Source of the DNA: Sulfuricurvum sp. IAE1
GTDB taxonomy: Bacteria > Campylobacterota > Campylobacteria > Campylobacterales > Sulfurimonadaceae
NCBI RefSeq assembly: GCF_004347735.1
Contig: NZ_SLTI01000013.1
Coordinates: 1 to 64,000, forward strand
DNA length: 64,000 nt
Reading direction: 5' to 3'
Every line of letters starts with the position of its first letter. The first letter of the stretch is position 1. This document shows positions 18,892 to 29,668 of this stretch, in pieces. The position numbers and the translations under genes were made by a program. The notes under the pieces are model-generated. The model saw only the letters and a list, made by a program, of their open reading frames with translations, had not been told where the DNA came from and ran no database searches.

Positions 18892-20220
18892 ATGAACTCT
18901 ATCGGAAAACAAGTATTGAACGCACTGAAAAACGAAATCAGCGAAATCGATTACCAGCGTTACATCCGGCAGCTCGAATTCAACGAAAACGATTCCAAAA
19001 GCAATCTGGCCGTTTTTCACGCCCCCAATCCGCTGATCGCCAACTGGATCCGTACAAAGTTCGCCGATAAGATTTCCCATCTTTTCGAAATCAAAACCGG
19101 GGTTAGACCCGCCGTCTCGATCGTCGTTAAAACCTCAACCGCCGCAACTCCCCACAATGTCGCCGTTGCCGTCCCCTCAGAGCGCCCCAGCGGCGGATCG
19201 CTCCTCAATCCTTCCTATACGTTTCAAAACTTCGTTATCGGAGGATCGAACCAGTTTGCCTACATTTCGGCCAAAGCGGTGAGCGAAAAACCAGGGATCG
19301 TCTACAATCCCCTCTTCATCTACGGCGGCGTCGGGCTTGGAAAAACCCACCTGATGCAGGCGGTCGGGAACGTGATGCTCTCGGAAGGAAAGACCGTCAT
19401 CTACACCTCGGTCGAACAGTTTCTGAACGATTTTCTCCGTCACCTCAACAATAAAACGATGGACCGTTTCAAAGACAAATACCGCAAATGCGACCTTCTT
19501 CTCATCGACGATATCCAGTTTTTGAGCGGTAAGAACCAGCTGCAGGAAGAGTTTTTTCACACCTTCGAAGCGCTCCGGAACGAAAACAAGCAGATCATCA
19601 TCACCTCGGACAAACATCCCAAAAAGATCGGTGGAATCGAAGAACGCCTCATCAGCCGTTTCGAATGGGGACTGGTCGCGGACATCCAGCCTCCCGAACT
19701 CGAGACGAAAATCGAAATCATCAAGAAAAAATGCGAAATCAACCGGGTCAAGCTCGACCGCGACGTTATCAATTACGTCGCGACGATCATCGAGAACAAC
19801 ACCCGCGAAATCGAAGGGATCCTCTCGAAACTCAACGCCTATTCCCAGCTCATGGGGGTGGACATCACCATCGAATTCGCCCGAAACGTCCTCAAAGAAC
19901 AAATGGCCGAAAAACGGAGCAACATTACAATCGATCTTATCATGGATACCGTCGCCAAAGAGCTCAATGTCAAATCCAGCGAAATCCGCTCGAAAAGCCG
20001 TAACAGCAACATCGTCTATGCCCGCCGCATCGCCATCTACCTCTCCCGTTCCCTCACCCCAAACTCGATGCCGCAGCTGGCGCAGTACTTCGGGATGAAA
20101 GACCACACCGCCGTCAGCCATACAATGAAGAAAATCCAGGAGCTGATGAAAAACGACGAGGATTTCCGCATCAAGATCGAAGAGCTCTCCAATAAAGTCT
20201 CGACGGTAACCGACGAATAA
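18892..20220 (+). CDS. dnaA: Chromosomal replication initiator protein DnaA
   Basis: Binds DnaA boxes and opens the origin. The 442-residue protein has the N-terminal DnaB-contact domain (about 1-75), a short linker and the AAA+ domain with Walker A GGVGLGKT at 145-152 and Walker B LLIDDIQF. The C-terminal helix-turn-helix carries the signature MKDHTAVSHTM. Start and length are standard for Campylobacterota. It is flanked by box clusters on both sides and followed by dnaN. Confidence 0.98.
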   Translation: MNSIGKQVLNALKNEISEIDYQRYIRQLEFNENDSKSNLAVFHAPNPLIANWIRTKFADKISHLFEIKTGVRPAVSIVVKTSTAATPHNVAVAVPSERPSGGSLLNPSYTFQNFVIGGSNQFAYISAKAVSEKPGIVYNPLFIYGGVGLGKTHLMQAVGNVMLSEGKTVIYTSVEQFLNDFLRHLNNKTMDRFKDKYRKCDLLLIDDIQFLSGKNQLQEEFFHTFEALRNENKQIIITSDKHPKKIGGIEERLISRFEWGLVADIQPPELETKIEIIKKKCEINRVKLDRDVINYVATIIENNTREIEGILSKLNAYSQLMGVDITIEFARNVLKEQMAEKRSNITIDLIMDTVAKELNVKSSEIRSKSRNSNIVYARRIAIYLSRSLTPNSMPQLAQYFGMKDHTAVSHTMKKIQELMKNDEDFRIKIEELSNKVSTVTDE

Positions 20221-20409
20221 TTTGTGTTTGTCAACCCGTTTTAAAAAAGATATAATTCAAGATGTGAATCGATGTGAATGAAAACAATCCTTTTGATCAC
20301 ATCGGTTCATTCCCGAAAACAGGAGTTTGTGGAGCGTTTTCACACATTCACACCCCCTTATTACTAACTATTAGATACTGATGTTATAAATATAAAAAAG
20401 GAGCTTTGG
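20221..20409. other. dnaA-dnaN spacer with DnaA boxes, candidate inner part of oriC
   Basis: The spacer has minus-strand boxes at 20263-20271 (core GATTCACA) and 20273-20281 (TCATTCACA, the form described for Helicobacter) and a plus-strand ACATTCACA at 20344-20352. Around them are AT-rich stretches such as the TTAAAAAAGATATAATTC block near 20240. Together with the upstream cluster this gives a split origin on both sides of dnaA. Confidence 0.6.
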
Positions 20410-21477
20410 ATGAAAATTACCGTTGACAAACCGGTGCTCGAAAATATATTGCTGCATTTGCAGCCGTTTCTTGAAAAGAAAGACACTTCCCAAATCACCT
20501 CCCATATTCTCTTGAGCACGGACGGACGGACGTTATTCGCCAAAGCCACCGATTACGAGATCGGGCTCTCCATGCAAACCAATTCTTTGAACGTCGAAGA
20601 ACCCGGCTCCGTAACCGCTAACGGTAAAAAACTCCTCGACATCGTCCGTATCCTCAAAGACGAAGAGATCGAACTCGAACTCGAACGTGATACGCTTCAC
20701 ATCCGTCAGAAACGTTCCAACTTCAAACTCCCTACCTACAAAAGCAGCGAGTTCCCTTCCTTCCCCTCAACGGAAAACAAACCCAATATTGCGGTCAATT
20801 CCCATATCCTGATTGAATCGCTTAAAAAAATCACCCCGGCTGCCGATACGAACAATCCGAAATTCGAACTCAACGGGGCTCTTATCGATATCCGTTCCAA
20901 CCAGATCAATTTCGTCTCAACCGATACCAGACGTCTGGCCCTCGTTCACATCGACAGCCAAAGCGATCATGAACTTTCGATCATCGTTCCGAAAAAAGCG
21001 ATCATCGAGATCCAGAAACTCTTTTCCGAAAACATCGAGATATACTACGACAACACCCATTTGATCATCAAATCCGAAGACTCTCTTTTCTTTACCAAAC
21101 TGATCAACGGCAAATTCCCCGATTACACCCGTATCATCCCCAAAGAGTGTCAGCGGAGTATAACGTTGCCCAAAAGCGCGATTGTCACCGCGATCAAGCA
21201 GATCACGACCATTTCGAACGACCTGAAACTGACTTTCCAGAAAGACGCCATTTTGTTCGAAAGTCTCAGTGACGACAACATCGAAGCCAAAACAGCCGTC
21301 GAAATCGAAAACGGCTTCGACGTCCCTTTCATCCTCGCGATCAACAGCCGTTACATCCTCGATTTTCTCGGACAGATCAACACCCCCGATTTTATCCTCG
21401 AAGCCAATGAATCAAACCAGCCTTTCGTACTACGCGAAAACAACTTCAAAACGATCGTTATGCCGATCGTCATTTAA
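20410..21477 (+). CDS. dnaN: DNA polymerase III beta subunit (sliding clamp)
   Basis: The ring-shaped processivity clamp of the replicase. The 355-residue protein has three successive clamp-fold domains of about 115 residues, with the GVRF-like FVSTDTRRLALV segment in the second domain and the conserved C-terminal VMPIVI end that lines the partner-binding pocket. GGAG sits just ahead of the ATG. It follows dnaA as in most bacteria. Confidence 0.96.
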   Translation: MKITVDKPVLENILLHLQPFLEKKDTSQITSHILLSTDGRTLFAKATDYEIGLSMQTNSLNVEEPGSVTANGKKLLDIVRILKDEEIELELERDTLHIRQKRSNFKLPTYKSSEFPSFPSTENKPNIAVNSHILIESLKKITPAADTNNPKFELNGALIDIRSNQINFVSTDTRRLALVHIDSQSDHELSIIVPKKAIIEIQKLFSENIEIYYDNTHLIIKSEDSLFFTKLINGKFPDYTRIIPKECQRSITLPKSAIVTAIKQITTISNDLKLTFQKDAILFESLSDDNIEAKTAVEIENGFDVPFILAINSRYILDFLGQINTPDFILEANESNQPFVLRENNFKTIVMPIVI

Positions 21478-21503
21478 AAAATTTTCTTTCCCCCCTTTTT
21501 TCT

Positions 21504-21517
21504 CCCCGTAAACGGGG
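21504..21517. terminator. Hairpin after dnaN
   Basis: CCCCGT and ACGGGG form a short stem behind the dnaN stop. The T-rich tract comes about 20 bases later, so termination strength is doubtful. A TAAAAT -10 element for gyrB lies further down, near 21555. Confidence 0.35.
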
Positions 21518-21572
21518 AAAACCGTTATAAAACTTTCTTTTTAGTTTACCTGCGATAAAATAGAGCATTTAA

Positions 21573-23906
<2,334 letters not shown>

Positions 23907-23912
23907 TCCTGT

Positions 23913-25307
23913 ATGACCTATACCGAGCAAAAAGAACGTTCCCACCGCTTCGTACTTGCGTTGCGGATCGGGCTTCCCGTCTTTTTGCTCATCGTTCTGA
24001 CCCTTTTTACCCTTCTGAGCAAATGGACCGAAACGATGTTCGAATCGTTTGTGCTGATGTCCATCACAATGCTCGTTTTCATTGTCTATTTTATTTTGTA
24101 CCTGATTTACCAGAGCAGCCGCGAAAACATCACCGACCCGCTGACCCATACGTTTACCGCCGAGTATTTTTTCAAGTTTTTCGATAAAAACGTCCAAAAA
24201 GGGGTCCGGACACTCATGATGATCAGCGTCGAAAACCTGTGGTTCATCAACGAGCGTTACGGGATTAAAAACGGGGATAGGGCACTTGTTGACGTAGTGG
24301 AGAAGGTAAACCTGTTTTTCGCCGAAAAAGGGTTTGAGAAACTTCCGGTATGCCGATACCGCGGGGGGGTGTTTCTCCTATTGTTTCCGGGGGAAAAAGA
24401 GAATTATGTCCCGGTTTTGGAACTTTTTTTGAGCAAATACCAGAACTTTGTCCGCAACGAGATCGAAATACGCCTCGAAGCGGTAATGGCCGACACGCGG
24501 CTGACGAATGACGCCGAGCTGCTTGTCAGCCGTTTGTACGAGCTTCACAACGAACGGACGAAAATCGAAAAAGAAGAAGATTATCCGATCAACGAACTCG
24601 AAAAAGAGGTGGTCGATGCGCTCGAGGAAAAACGGTTCAGCATCGGGTTTTGGCCCATCGATACAGACGAAGGGGAACTATACGACACTGCCGTAAAAAT
24701 GGTCGATTCCAAAGGAAAACTGATCCATCAGAGCCGGTACGTTCCGATTCTCAACCGTCTGAATCTCATGCGCGGATTCGAGAGCGCGATACTCGAGGAA
24801 ATCGGAAGCCTGTGCGTCGATTCGAACAAACGCTTTGTTATCAGTGTATCCCCCACAACGCTCCGAAATCCCCATTTCTTCGAACACGCACTCACCCTTT
24901 TCGAGCGTCGCCCCGCTGCCCGAGGCGCGATAGTTTTGATGTTCGAGGAAAAAGAGTATTTTCACCAGATGGAGCGCTTTTCCCAGCAAGTCGCCCATTA
25001 CCGCAAAGCGGGTTATAGAATCGGGCTGGATCGGCTGGGGGGATATCACACGACGATGCTTTATCTCAAAGAGCTCGATGTCGACGTCGCCCGTTTCGAT
25101 CCCCTCTACAGCCGCCACATACGGGAAGAAAAACATCAGAACCTTTTGCAGGGGCTTAACCTCGGCGCCCATCTGTGCGGCGTCAAAACCTGGATCTCCA
25201 TGATCGAGGACGAAGAGGGTGACCGGATTGCGCGGTCGCTCAAAATCAACTACCGCCAGGGAAATTATCTCGGTAAAATTTTAACTACGAAAGACATTCA
25301 AGGATGA
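23913..25307 (+). CDS. Membrane protein with degenerate GGDEF and EAL domains
   Basis: A 464-residue protein with two N-terminal membrane helices (about 15-35 and 45-70), then a GGDEF-fold domain (about 75-215) and an EAL-fold domain (about 235-460). The cyclase signature is replaced by RYRGGVFLLL. The EAL segment has no Glu-Ala-Leu and lacks several metal-binding acids, so neither c-di-GMP synthesis nor breakdown is likely. It may bind c-di-GMP or protein partners, as LapD and FimX do. It starts 6 bp after gyrB and its stop overlaps the queF region, so it belongs to the gyrB-queF run. Confidence 0.75.
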   Translation: MTYTEQKERSHRFVLALRIGLPVFLLIVLTLFTLLSKWTETMFESFVLMSITMLVFIVYFILYLIYQSSRENITDPLTHTFTAEYFFKFFDKNVQKGVRTLMMISVENLWFINERYGIKNGDRALVDVVEKVNLFFAEKGFEKLPVCRYRGGVFLLLFPGEKENYVPVLELFLSKYQNFVRNEIEIRLEAVMADTRLTNDAELLVSRLYELHNERTKIEKEEDYPINELEKEVVDALEEKRFSIGFWPIDTDEGELYDTAVKMVDSKGKLIHQSRYVPILNRLNLMRGFESAILEEIGSLCVDSNKRFVISVSPTTLRNPHFFEHALTLFERRPAARGAIVLMFEEKEYFHQMERFSQQVAHYRKAGYRIGLDRLGGYHTTMLYLKELDVDVARFDPLYSRHIREEKHQNLLQGLNLGAHLCGVKTWISMIEDEEGDRIARSLKINYRQGNYLGKILTTKDIQG

Positions 25308-25309
25308 CC

Positions 25310-25699
25310 ATGAAATACGGAGAACAAATCGTCGAAAATTTCGACGTTGAAAAAGATTTTGAGATTTGGCCCAATCAGCACGAGCGTGATTATGTGATCA
25401 AGGTGACGCTGCCCGAGTTCACCTGCCTCTGCCCCCGCAGCGGATACCCTGATTTTGCGACGATTTACGTCGAATATACTCCCGACAAATGGGTGGCGGA
25501 ACTCAAAGCGATCAAACTCTACATTAATTCGTTCAGAAACCGCCATATTTCGCACGAAAACAGTGCGAACGAGATCTATAGCGTCTTCGAACAGAAAATC
25601 GCTCCTAAGCGCTTAAAAGTGGTCGCCGATTTCTATCCGCGCGGAAATGTCCACACGGTCGTCGAGATCGACAGCGAAAAGATCGTAAAAGAAAAATAA
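25310..25699 (+). CDS. queF: NADPH-dependent 7-cyano-7-deazaguanine reductase
   Basis: Reduces preQ0 to preQ1 in queuosine synthesis. This is the short unimodular QueF (129 residues). The nucleophilic Cys is in CLCPRSGYPDF, followed by the E-rich WVAELKAIKLY helix and the SFRNRHISHE signature. I prefer ATG 25310, five bases behind AAGGA, over the ATG at 25304 that overlaps the previous stop and lies on the ribosome site. The other queuosine genes are not in the window. Confidence 0.94.
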   Translation: MKYGEQIVENFDVEKDFEIWPNQHERDYVIKVTLPEFTCLCPRSGYPDFATIYVEYTPDKWVAELKAIKLYINSFRNRHISHENSANEIYSVFEQKIAPKRLKVVADFYPRGNVHTVVEIDSEKIVKEK

Positions 25700-25703
25700 A
25701 CGG

Positions 25704-25722
25704 AAAAATCCCCGTTCGGGGA
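25704..25722 (-). terminator. Rho-independent terminator of the pst operon
   Basis: On the minus strand TCCCC and GGGGA pair around a 4-base loop and are followed directly by TTTTT, 23 bp past the pstB stop. Confidence 0.8.
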
Positions 25723-25744
25723 AAAGAGAGGAAGGCGGGGATAT

Positions 25745-26530
25745 TTAACCGAATTTTCCGGTGATGTATTCCTGCGTCAGTTTTTCTTTCGGGGTGACGA
25801 AGAGCTCTTCGGTATGCCCCAGCTCCACCAGTTCCCCCAGGTACATAAACCCCGTATAGTCACTTACCCGCGCCGCCTGCTGCATGTTGTGCGTAACGAT
25901 GATGATGCTCACCCGCTCTTTGAGTTCGATGACCAGTTTTTCGATCCCCTGCGTCGAGATCGGATCAAGCGCGGAGGTGGGTTCGTCGAAAAGGAGCACT
26001 TCGGGCTCTACCGCGATCGCGCGGGCGATGCACAGCCGCTGTTGCTGACCGCCTGAGAGGCCGTTGGCGTCGTGTTTGAGACGGTCTTTGACCTCTTTCC
26101 ACAGCGCCGCGTCCTGAAGAGCCTTTTCAACTCTTCCTTCCAGTTCACTTTTGTTTTTGATCCCCTGCAGTCGCATACCGTAGGCGACGTTGTCGAAAAT
26201 CGACATCGGAAACGCCGTGGGTTTTTGGAAGATCATCCCGATTTTGGTCCGAAGATGGATCAGGTCTTCTTTGGGGGCGAGGATGTTGCGCCCTTCGAAT
26301 TCGATCTCTCCGGCGTAGGTGTTACCGGGATAGAGATCGTGCATCCGGTTGAACGAGCGCAGCAACGTCGTTTTTCCGCACCCCGAAGGGCCGATCAGTG
26401 CCGTGACGGCATGTTTGGCGATCGGCATCGTGATTTTTTTGAGGCTGGGTGCGGATGCCCCTTTGTAGGTGAATTCGAAATCGCGCACGTGCAGCGCGCA
26501 TTCGTCCTGGATATCGATGATGGAAGCCAT
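25745..26530 (-). CDS. pstB: Phosphate ABC transporter, ATP-binding protein
   Basis: Powers phosphate import through PstCA. The 261-residue protein shows Walker [10 protein letters not shown], the ABC signature LSGGQQQR, Walker [14 protein letters not shown] and the H-loop VTHNM. It starts 2 bp after pstA, so the three membrane-complex genes form one operon read from the phosphate-type promoter upstream of pstC. It is the last gene, with a terminator behind it. Confidence 0.97.
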   Translation of the reverse strand: MASIIDIQDECALHVRDFEFTYKGASAPSLKKITMPIAKHAVTALIGPSGCGKTTLLRSFNRMHDLYPGNTYAGEIEFEGRNILAPKEDLIHLRTKIGMIFQKPTAFPMSIFDNVAYGMRLQGIKNKSELEGRVEKALQDAALWKEVKDRLKHDANGLSGGQQQRLCIARAIAVEPEVLLFDEPTSALDPISTQGIEKLVIELKERVSIIIVTHNMQQAARVSDYTGFMYLGELVELGHTEELFVTPKEKLTQEYITGKFG

Positions 26531-26532
26531 AA

Positions 26533-27378
26533 TTATTTCCTTTTCTTTCCGTAGAATAAGATCAGTCGTCCGAGGATATTAAGTCCCAGGATAAACATCG
26601 AGAGGATGAACGCCGCGGCCCATCCGAGCTGCTGCCAGTCCTCATAGGGGCTGATGGCGTAGTTGAAGATCGTGACCGTCAGCGACGGCATCGCCTCGTT
26701 GAGATCGGTAGTGAAAAAGTTGTCGTTGAACGACGTGAACAACAGCGGTGCCGTTTCCCCGCCGACGCGGGCAATTCCCAGGAGTACCCCGGTGAGAATC
26801 CCCGCTTTGGCGCCGCGGTAGACGACGTCCATGATCACTTTGTATTTAGGCGCACCCAGTGCGAATGCCGCTTCGCGCAACGTCCCGGGGACGAGCTGAA
26901 GCATATCGTCGGTGGTCCGGAGGATAATGGGGATCATGATGATCCCCAGCGCGATCGCCCCGGCCCACGCGCTGAAATGCCCCATCGGCATGACGACGAC
27001 GGCGTAAACGAACGCCCCGATGACGATCGAGGGAGCCGACATCATGATGTCGCTGATGTCGCGGATAGCATGGGCCAGACGCGAATTTTTGCCGTATTCG
27101 CTGAGGTAGGTCCCGGCCATGATCCCCAGCGGAACGCCGATCAGGGTGGCGAGACCGACGAGGATCAGCTGTCCGACGAGAGCGTGCTTGAGGCCGCTAT
27201 CCTCATACCCCGGAGGGGCACCTTCCATCGTGAAGATGTTCCAGTTCAGGGCATTGATCCCGTTACTGACGAGAACATAGAGGATCCAGAACAAAAAGCC
27301 CAGCGCGACGACTGCGCTGAGACTCGAGAGGGTCAGCGCGATGCGGTTGATCACGATCCGTTTTTGGGTAGCGGTCAT
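26533..27378 (-). CDS. pstA: Phosphate ABC transporter, permease PstA
   Basis: Inner-membrane permease of the high-affinity phosphate importer, 281 residues, about six membrane helices. The EAA loop is seen in the stretch [15 protein letters not shown], which docks to PstB. Its ATG overlaps the pstC stop by 4 bases. Length and helix pattern are normal. Confidence 0.95.
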   Translation of the reverse strand: MTATQKRIVINRIALTLSSLSAVVALGFLFWILYVLVSNGINALNWNIFTMEGAPPGYEDSGLKHALVGQLILVGLATLIGVPLGIMAGTYLSEYGKNSRLAHAIRDISDIMMSAPSIVIGAFVYAVVVMPMGHFSAWAGAIALGIIMIPIILRTTDDMLQLVPGTLREAAFALGAPKYKVIMDVVYRGAKAGILTGVLLGIARVGGETAPLLFTSFNDNFFTTDLNEAMPSLTVTIFNYAISPYEDWQQLGWAAAFILSMFILGLNILGRLILFYGKKRK

Positions 27379-28226
27379 TGGCCTTTCCTCACTTTACGCA
27401 AAAAGTAGAATTTCGCAACGGCGATGACGACGAAACTCATGACGAGCAGGGTCAGCGCCAGTCCGAAGAGGCTCGAGAAATAGAGCGATGAATCGGCCTC
27501 GGTAAACTCGTTGGCGAGTGTCACCGGGATCGACGTCGTCGGCGAGAGGATCGAGGTGGGGGTGTGGTGAACGTTCCCCATGACGAAGGTGACGGCCATC
27601 GTCTCCCCGATTGCCCGCCCCAGTGCCAGGATCAGCGAACCGATTATCCCCGCTTTGGCGTAAGGGATGATAATGTCCTTGATAACGTCCCACTGGGTTC
27701 CCCCCAGCGCGTAGGCCGACTCTTTGAGGATATCGGGGGTGGTGTTCATCGCATCACGGGTTACGGCGGCCATGAACGGGAGGATCATGATCGAGAGGAC
27801 GATTGCGGCGCTGAGGAGCCCGATCCCCATTCCGCCGAAGAGGTCGCGGATGATGGGGACGAAGTAAAAAAGGCCCCACATTCCGTAAATCACCGAGGGG
27901 ATCGCGGCGAGGAGCTCGACGCTGACCCCGAAAAAGCCCTTGATTTTGTCGTGGGCGATTTCGCTCAAAAAGATGGCGACGCCGATCGCGACGGGAATGG
28001 CGATCAGCATCGCCAGGAAGGTCGAAACGACCGAACCGAAAATCGCCGCATAGGCGCCGAATTTATCAACGTTCGGAGCCCATTCGTCTTTTGCGATGAA
28101 ATCGAATCCGAAGGCCTGCATCGCTTCGGTCGAATGGTCGAAAAGGACGACGAAAATCCATGCGACGATGAAAAGGATCAGCAGGGCGCTGAAACGGGTC
28201 ATGTTGTGAAAGATTTTATCGAGCAT
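27375..28226 (-). CDS. pstC: Phosphate ABC transporter, permease PstC
   Basis: The second permease, 283 residues and six membrane helices, slightly short at the N-terminus compared with E. coli PstC. The EAA loop is LKESAYALGGTQWDV. It is the first gene of pstCAB and has its own phosphate-box promoter 40-70 bp upstream, overlapping the end of cca. pstS is not next to it but 4 kb away on the other strand, with the regulators between them. Confidence 0.95.
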   Translation of the reverse strand: MLDKIFHNMTRFSALLILFIVAWIFVVLFDHSTEAMQAFGFDFIAKDEWAPNVDKFGAYAAIFGSVVSTFLAMLIAIPVAIGVAIFLSEIAHDKIKGFFGVSVELLAAIPSVIYGMWGLFYFVPIIRDLFGGMGIGLLSAAIVLSIMILPFMAAVTRDAMNTTPDILKESAYALGGTQWDVIKDIIIPYAKAGIIGSLILALGRAIGETMAVTFVMGNVHHTPTSILSPTTSIPVTLANEFTEADSSLYFSSLFGLALTLLVMSFVVIAVAKFYFLRKVRKGQ

Positions 28227-28266
28227 GCCTTGCCTTGAAAGGGGGTACCCCTGAAAAATGGAGGCA

Positions 28267-28299
28267 ATTGTATTACACGATGGTTACAGCTCTGTTACG
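28267..28299 (-). promoter_or_regulatory. Phosphate-box promoter of pstCAB
   Basis: On the minus strand CGTAAC (28299-28294), 5 bp, TGTAAC (28288-28283), 10 bp and a -10 TACAAT (28272-28267). A third repeat TGTAAT at 28277-28272 continues the 11-bp period. The box runs into the last codons of cca. Spacing is identical to the promoters of phoU, pstS and the porin. Confidence 0.8.
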
Positions 28300-29668
28300 A
28301 TTGTTTCGCGAGCCATTCGAGCGCTTCGGCGCGGGTGGTGATGTCGCGGTTGAGCTGGGCTTCGTACGCCTTGTCGAGAAGGAGTTTGAAGGTTTCGCCC
28401 GGTTCCATCCCCGCTTCGATCAGGTCGCGGCCCATCAGCAGCGGCGGGGGAGGTGCGTACAAGACACCCAGACACTCCGCCTTGTCGTGCAGCCATATCC
28501 CCGCTTCAAAGCAATCGGGGGTGTCGCCGACGAATGCGCGGCCGAAAAAATCGGCTTCGGCGACGCGGATAAGACGGTCGATGCACACCTCCGTGCTGAG
28601 ACGGAGTATTTCCGAATCCGAAGCGTTCGAACGGGAGAGTTTGCGGGGCCATCCGTGGTATCGCACGAGGGGGAGAACCCCTTCGATGAGGGTTTTGTCC
28701 CCCGTGATTTTTTCCAGCCATTCCCGCGCGAGTTCCACCCCCTCTTCGGCGTGGCGCGGTGCATTGAGTTTGCCGTTTTGGACGAGGGTGGTGAGCGGTT
28801 TGCCGATATCGTGCAGCAAAACGGCGAACATCAAGATCAGGTCTTCGCGCTCCTCCCCCCTGCGCATCGTCGCCATGACGTCCACCGCCATCAGGGTATG
28901 GGTCCATACATCCCCTTCGGGATGGGAGAGGTAATCCTGAGGCGTCGAGTCGAACTGCTCCAACGGGGTAAAAAACGCGAGCCCGCCCATCTCTTTGAGG
29001 AGCTCCAGTCCCAGCGAGGGGCGGGGGCTGAGGAGGAGCAGTTTTTTGAACTCTTCGAATATCCGCTCTTTGGGGAGTTCTTCGAGGGCGCCTTGTGCGA
29101 TCATGGCACTACACAGCTCTAGCAGTCCCGCGTCGCAGGAGAGCTCGAATCGGGCCGCAAACTGGACCGCCCTCAGGACCCTGAGCGGATCGTCGACGAA
29201 GGTTTCGGGATCGACGCAGCGCAGCCGTTTGGAAGCGAGGTCGCCGATTCCTCCGAATGGGTCGAGGAAACGCTTCTCGATGGGATCGTAGCCGATGGCA
29301 TTGATCGTAAAATCACGCCGCCGCGCAGCGGTAGCGAAATCGATGTCGCTGTGCCAGGTGACGTCGAAGCCTTTGTGGCCGAAACCCCGTTTGGATTCGG
29401 TGCGGGGAGGGGAAAAATCGATTTTGTACTCCCCGAGCGAAAGTTTGAACACACCGAAGCTTTTGCCGACGAGGTTGAGTTTGCCGAACGGCCGGAGGAG
29501 GGTTTCGATCTGTTCGAGCGTCCTGACGTTATAGAGTTCGATATCGATGTCGGGATTGACGTTTCGGGCGAGGGCGTCGCGGACGAATCCTCCTACGAGG
29601 ACCGGACGGATGCCCGCTTCCCAAAGGGTGCGGATCACTTCGTTGACGGGTTCGGGAAGGGGGATCAT
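28295..29668 (-). CDS. CCA tRNA nucleotidyltransferase / poly(A)-polymerase-type enzyme with HD domain
   Basis: Adds or repairs the CCA end of tRNA. The 457-residue protein has the class II nucleotidyltransferase head with LVGGFVRDAL and the DIDIEL metal pair, the neck/body region with RRRDFTINA and the domain that reads the ERhxxE-type KERIFEEF. In the middle an HD domain is visible (HTLMAVDV and LLHDIGKP), as in bacterial CCA enzymes with phosphatase activity. The ATG overlaps the phoR-like stop (ATGA), so it is translated with the phosphate regulators, an unusual partner. Confidence 0.9.
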   Translation of the reverse strand: MIPLPEPVNEVIRTLWEAGIRPVLVGGFVRDALARNVNPDIDIELYNVRTLEQIETLLRPFGKLNLVGKSFGVFKLSLGEYKIDFSPPRTESKRGFGHKGFDVTWHSDIDFATAARRRDFTINAIGYDPIEKRFLDPFGGIGDLASKRLRCVDPETFVDDPLRVLRAVQFAARFELSCDAGLLELCSAMIAQGALEELPKERIFEEFKKLLLLSPRPSLGLELLKEMGGLAFFTPLEQFDSTPQDYLSHPEGDVWTHTLMAVDVMATMRRGEEREDLILMFAVLLHDIGKPLTTLVQNGKLNAPRHAEEGVELAREWLEKITGDKTLIEGVLPLVRYHGWPRKLSRSNASDSEILRLSTEVCIDRLIRVAEADFFGRAFVGDTPDCFEAGIWLHDKAECLGVLYAPPPPLLMGRDLIEAGMEPGETFKLLLDKAYEAQLNRDITTRAEALEWLAKQS

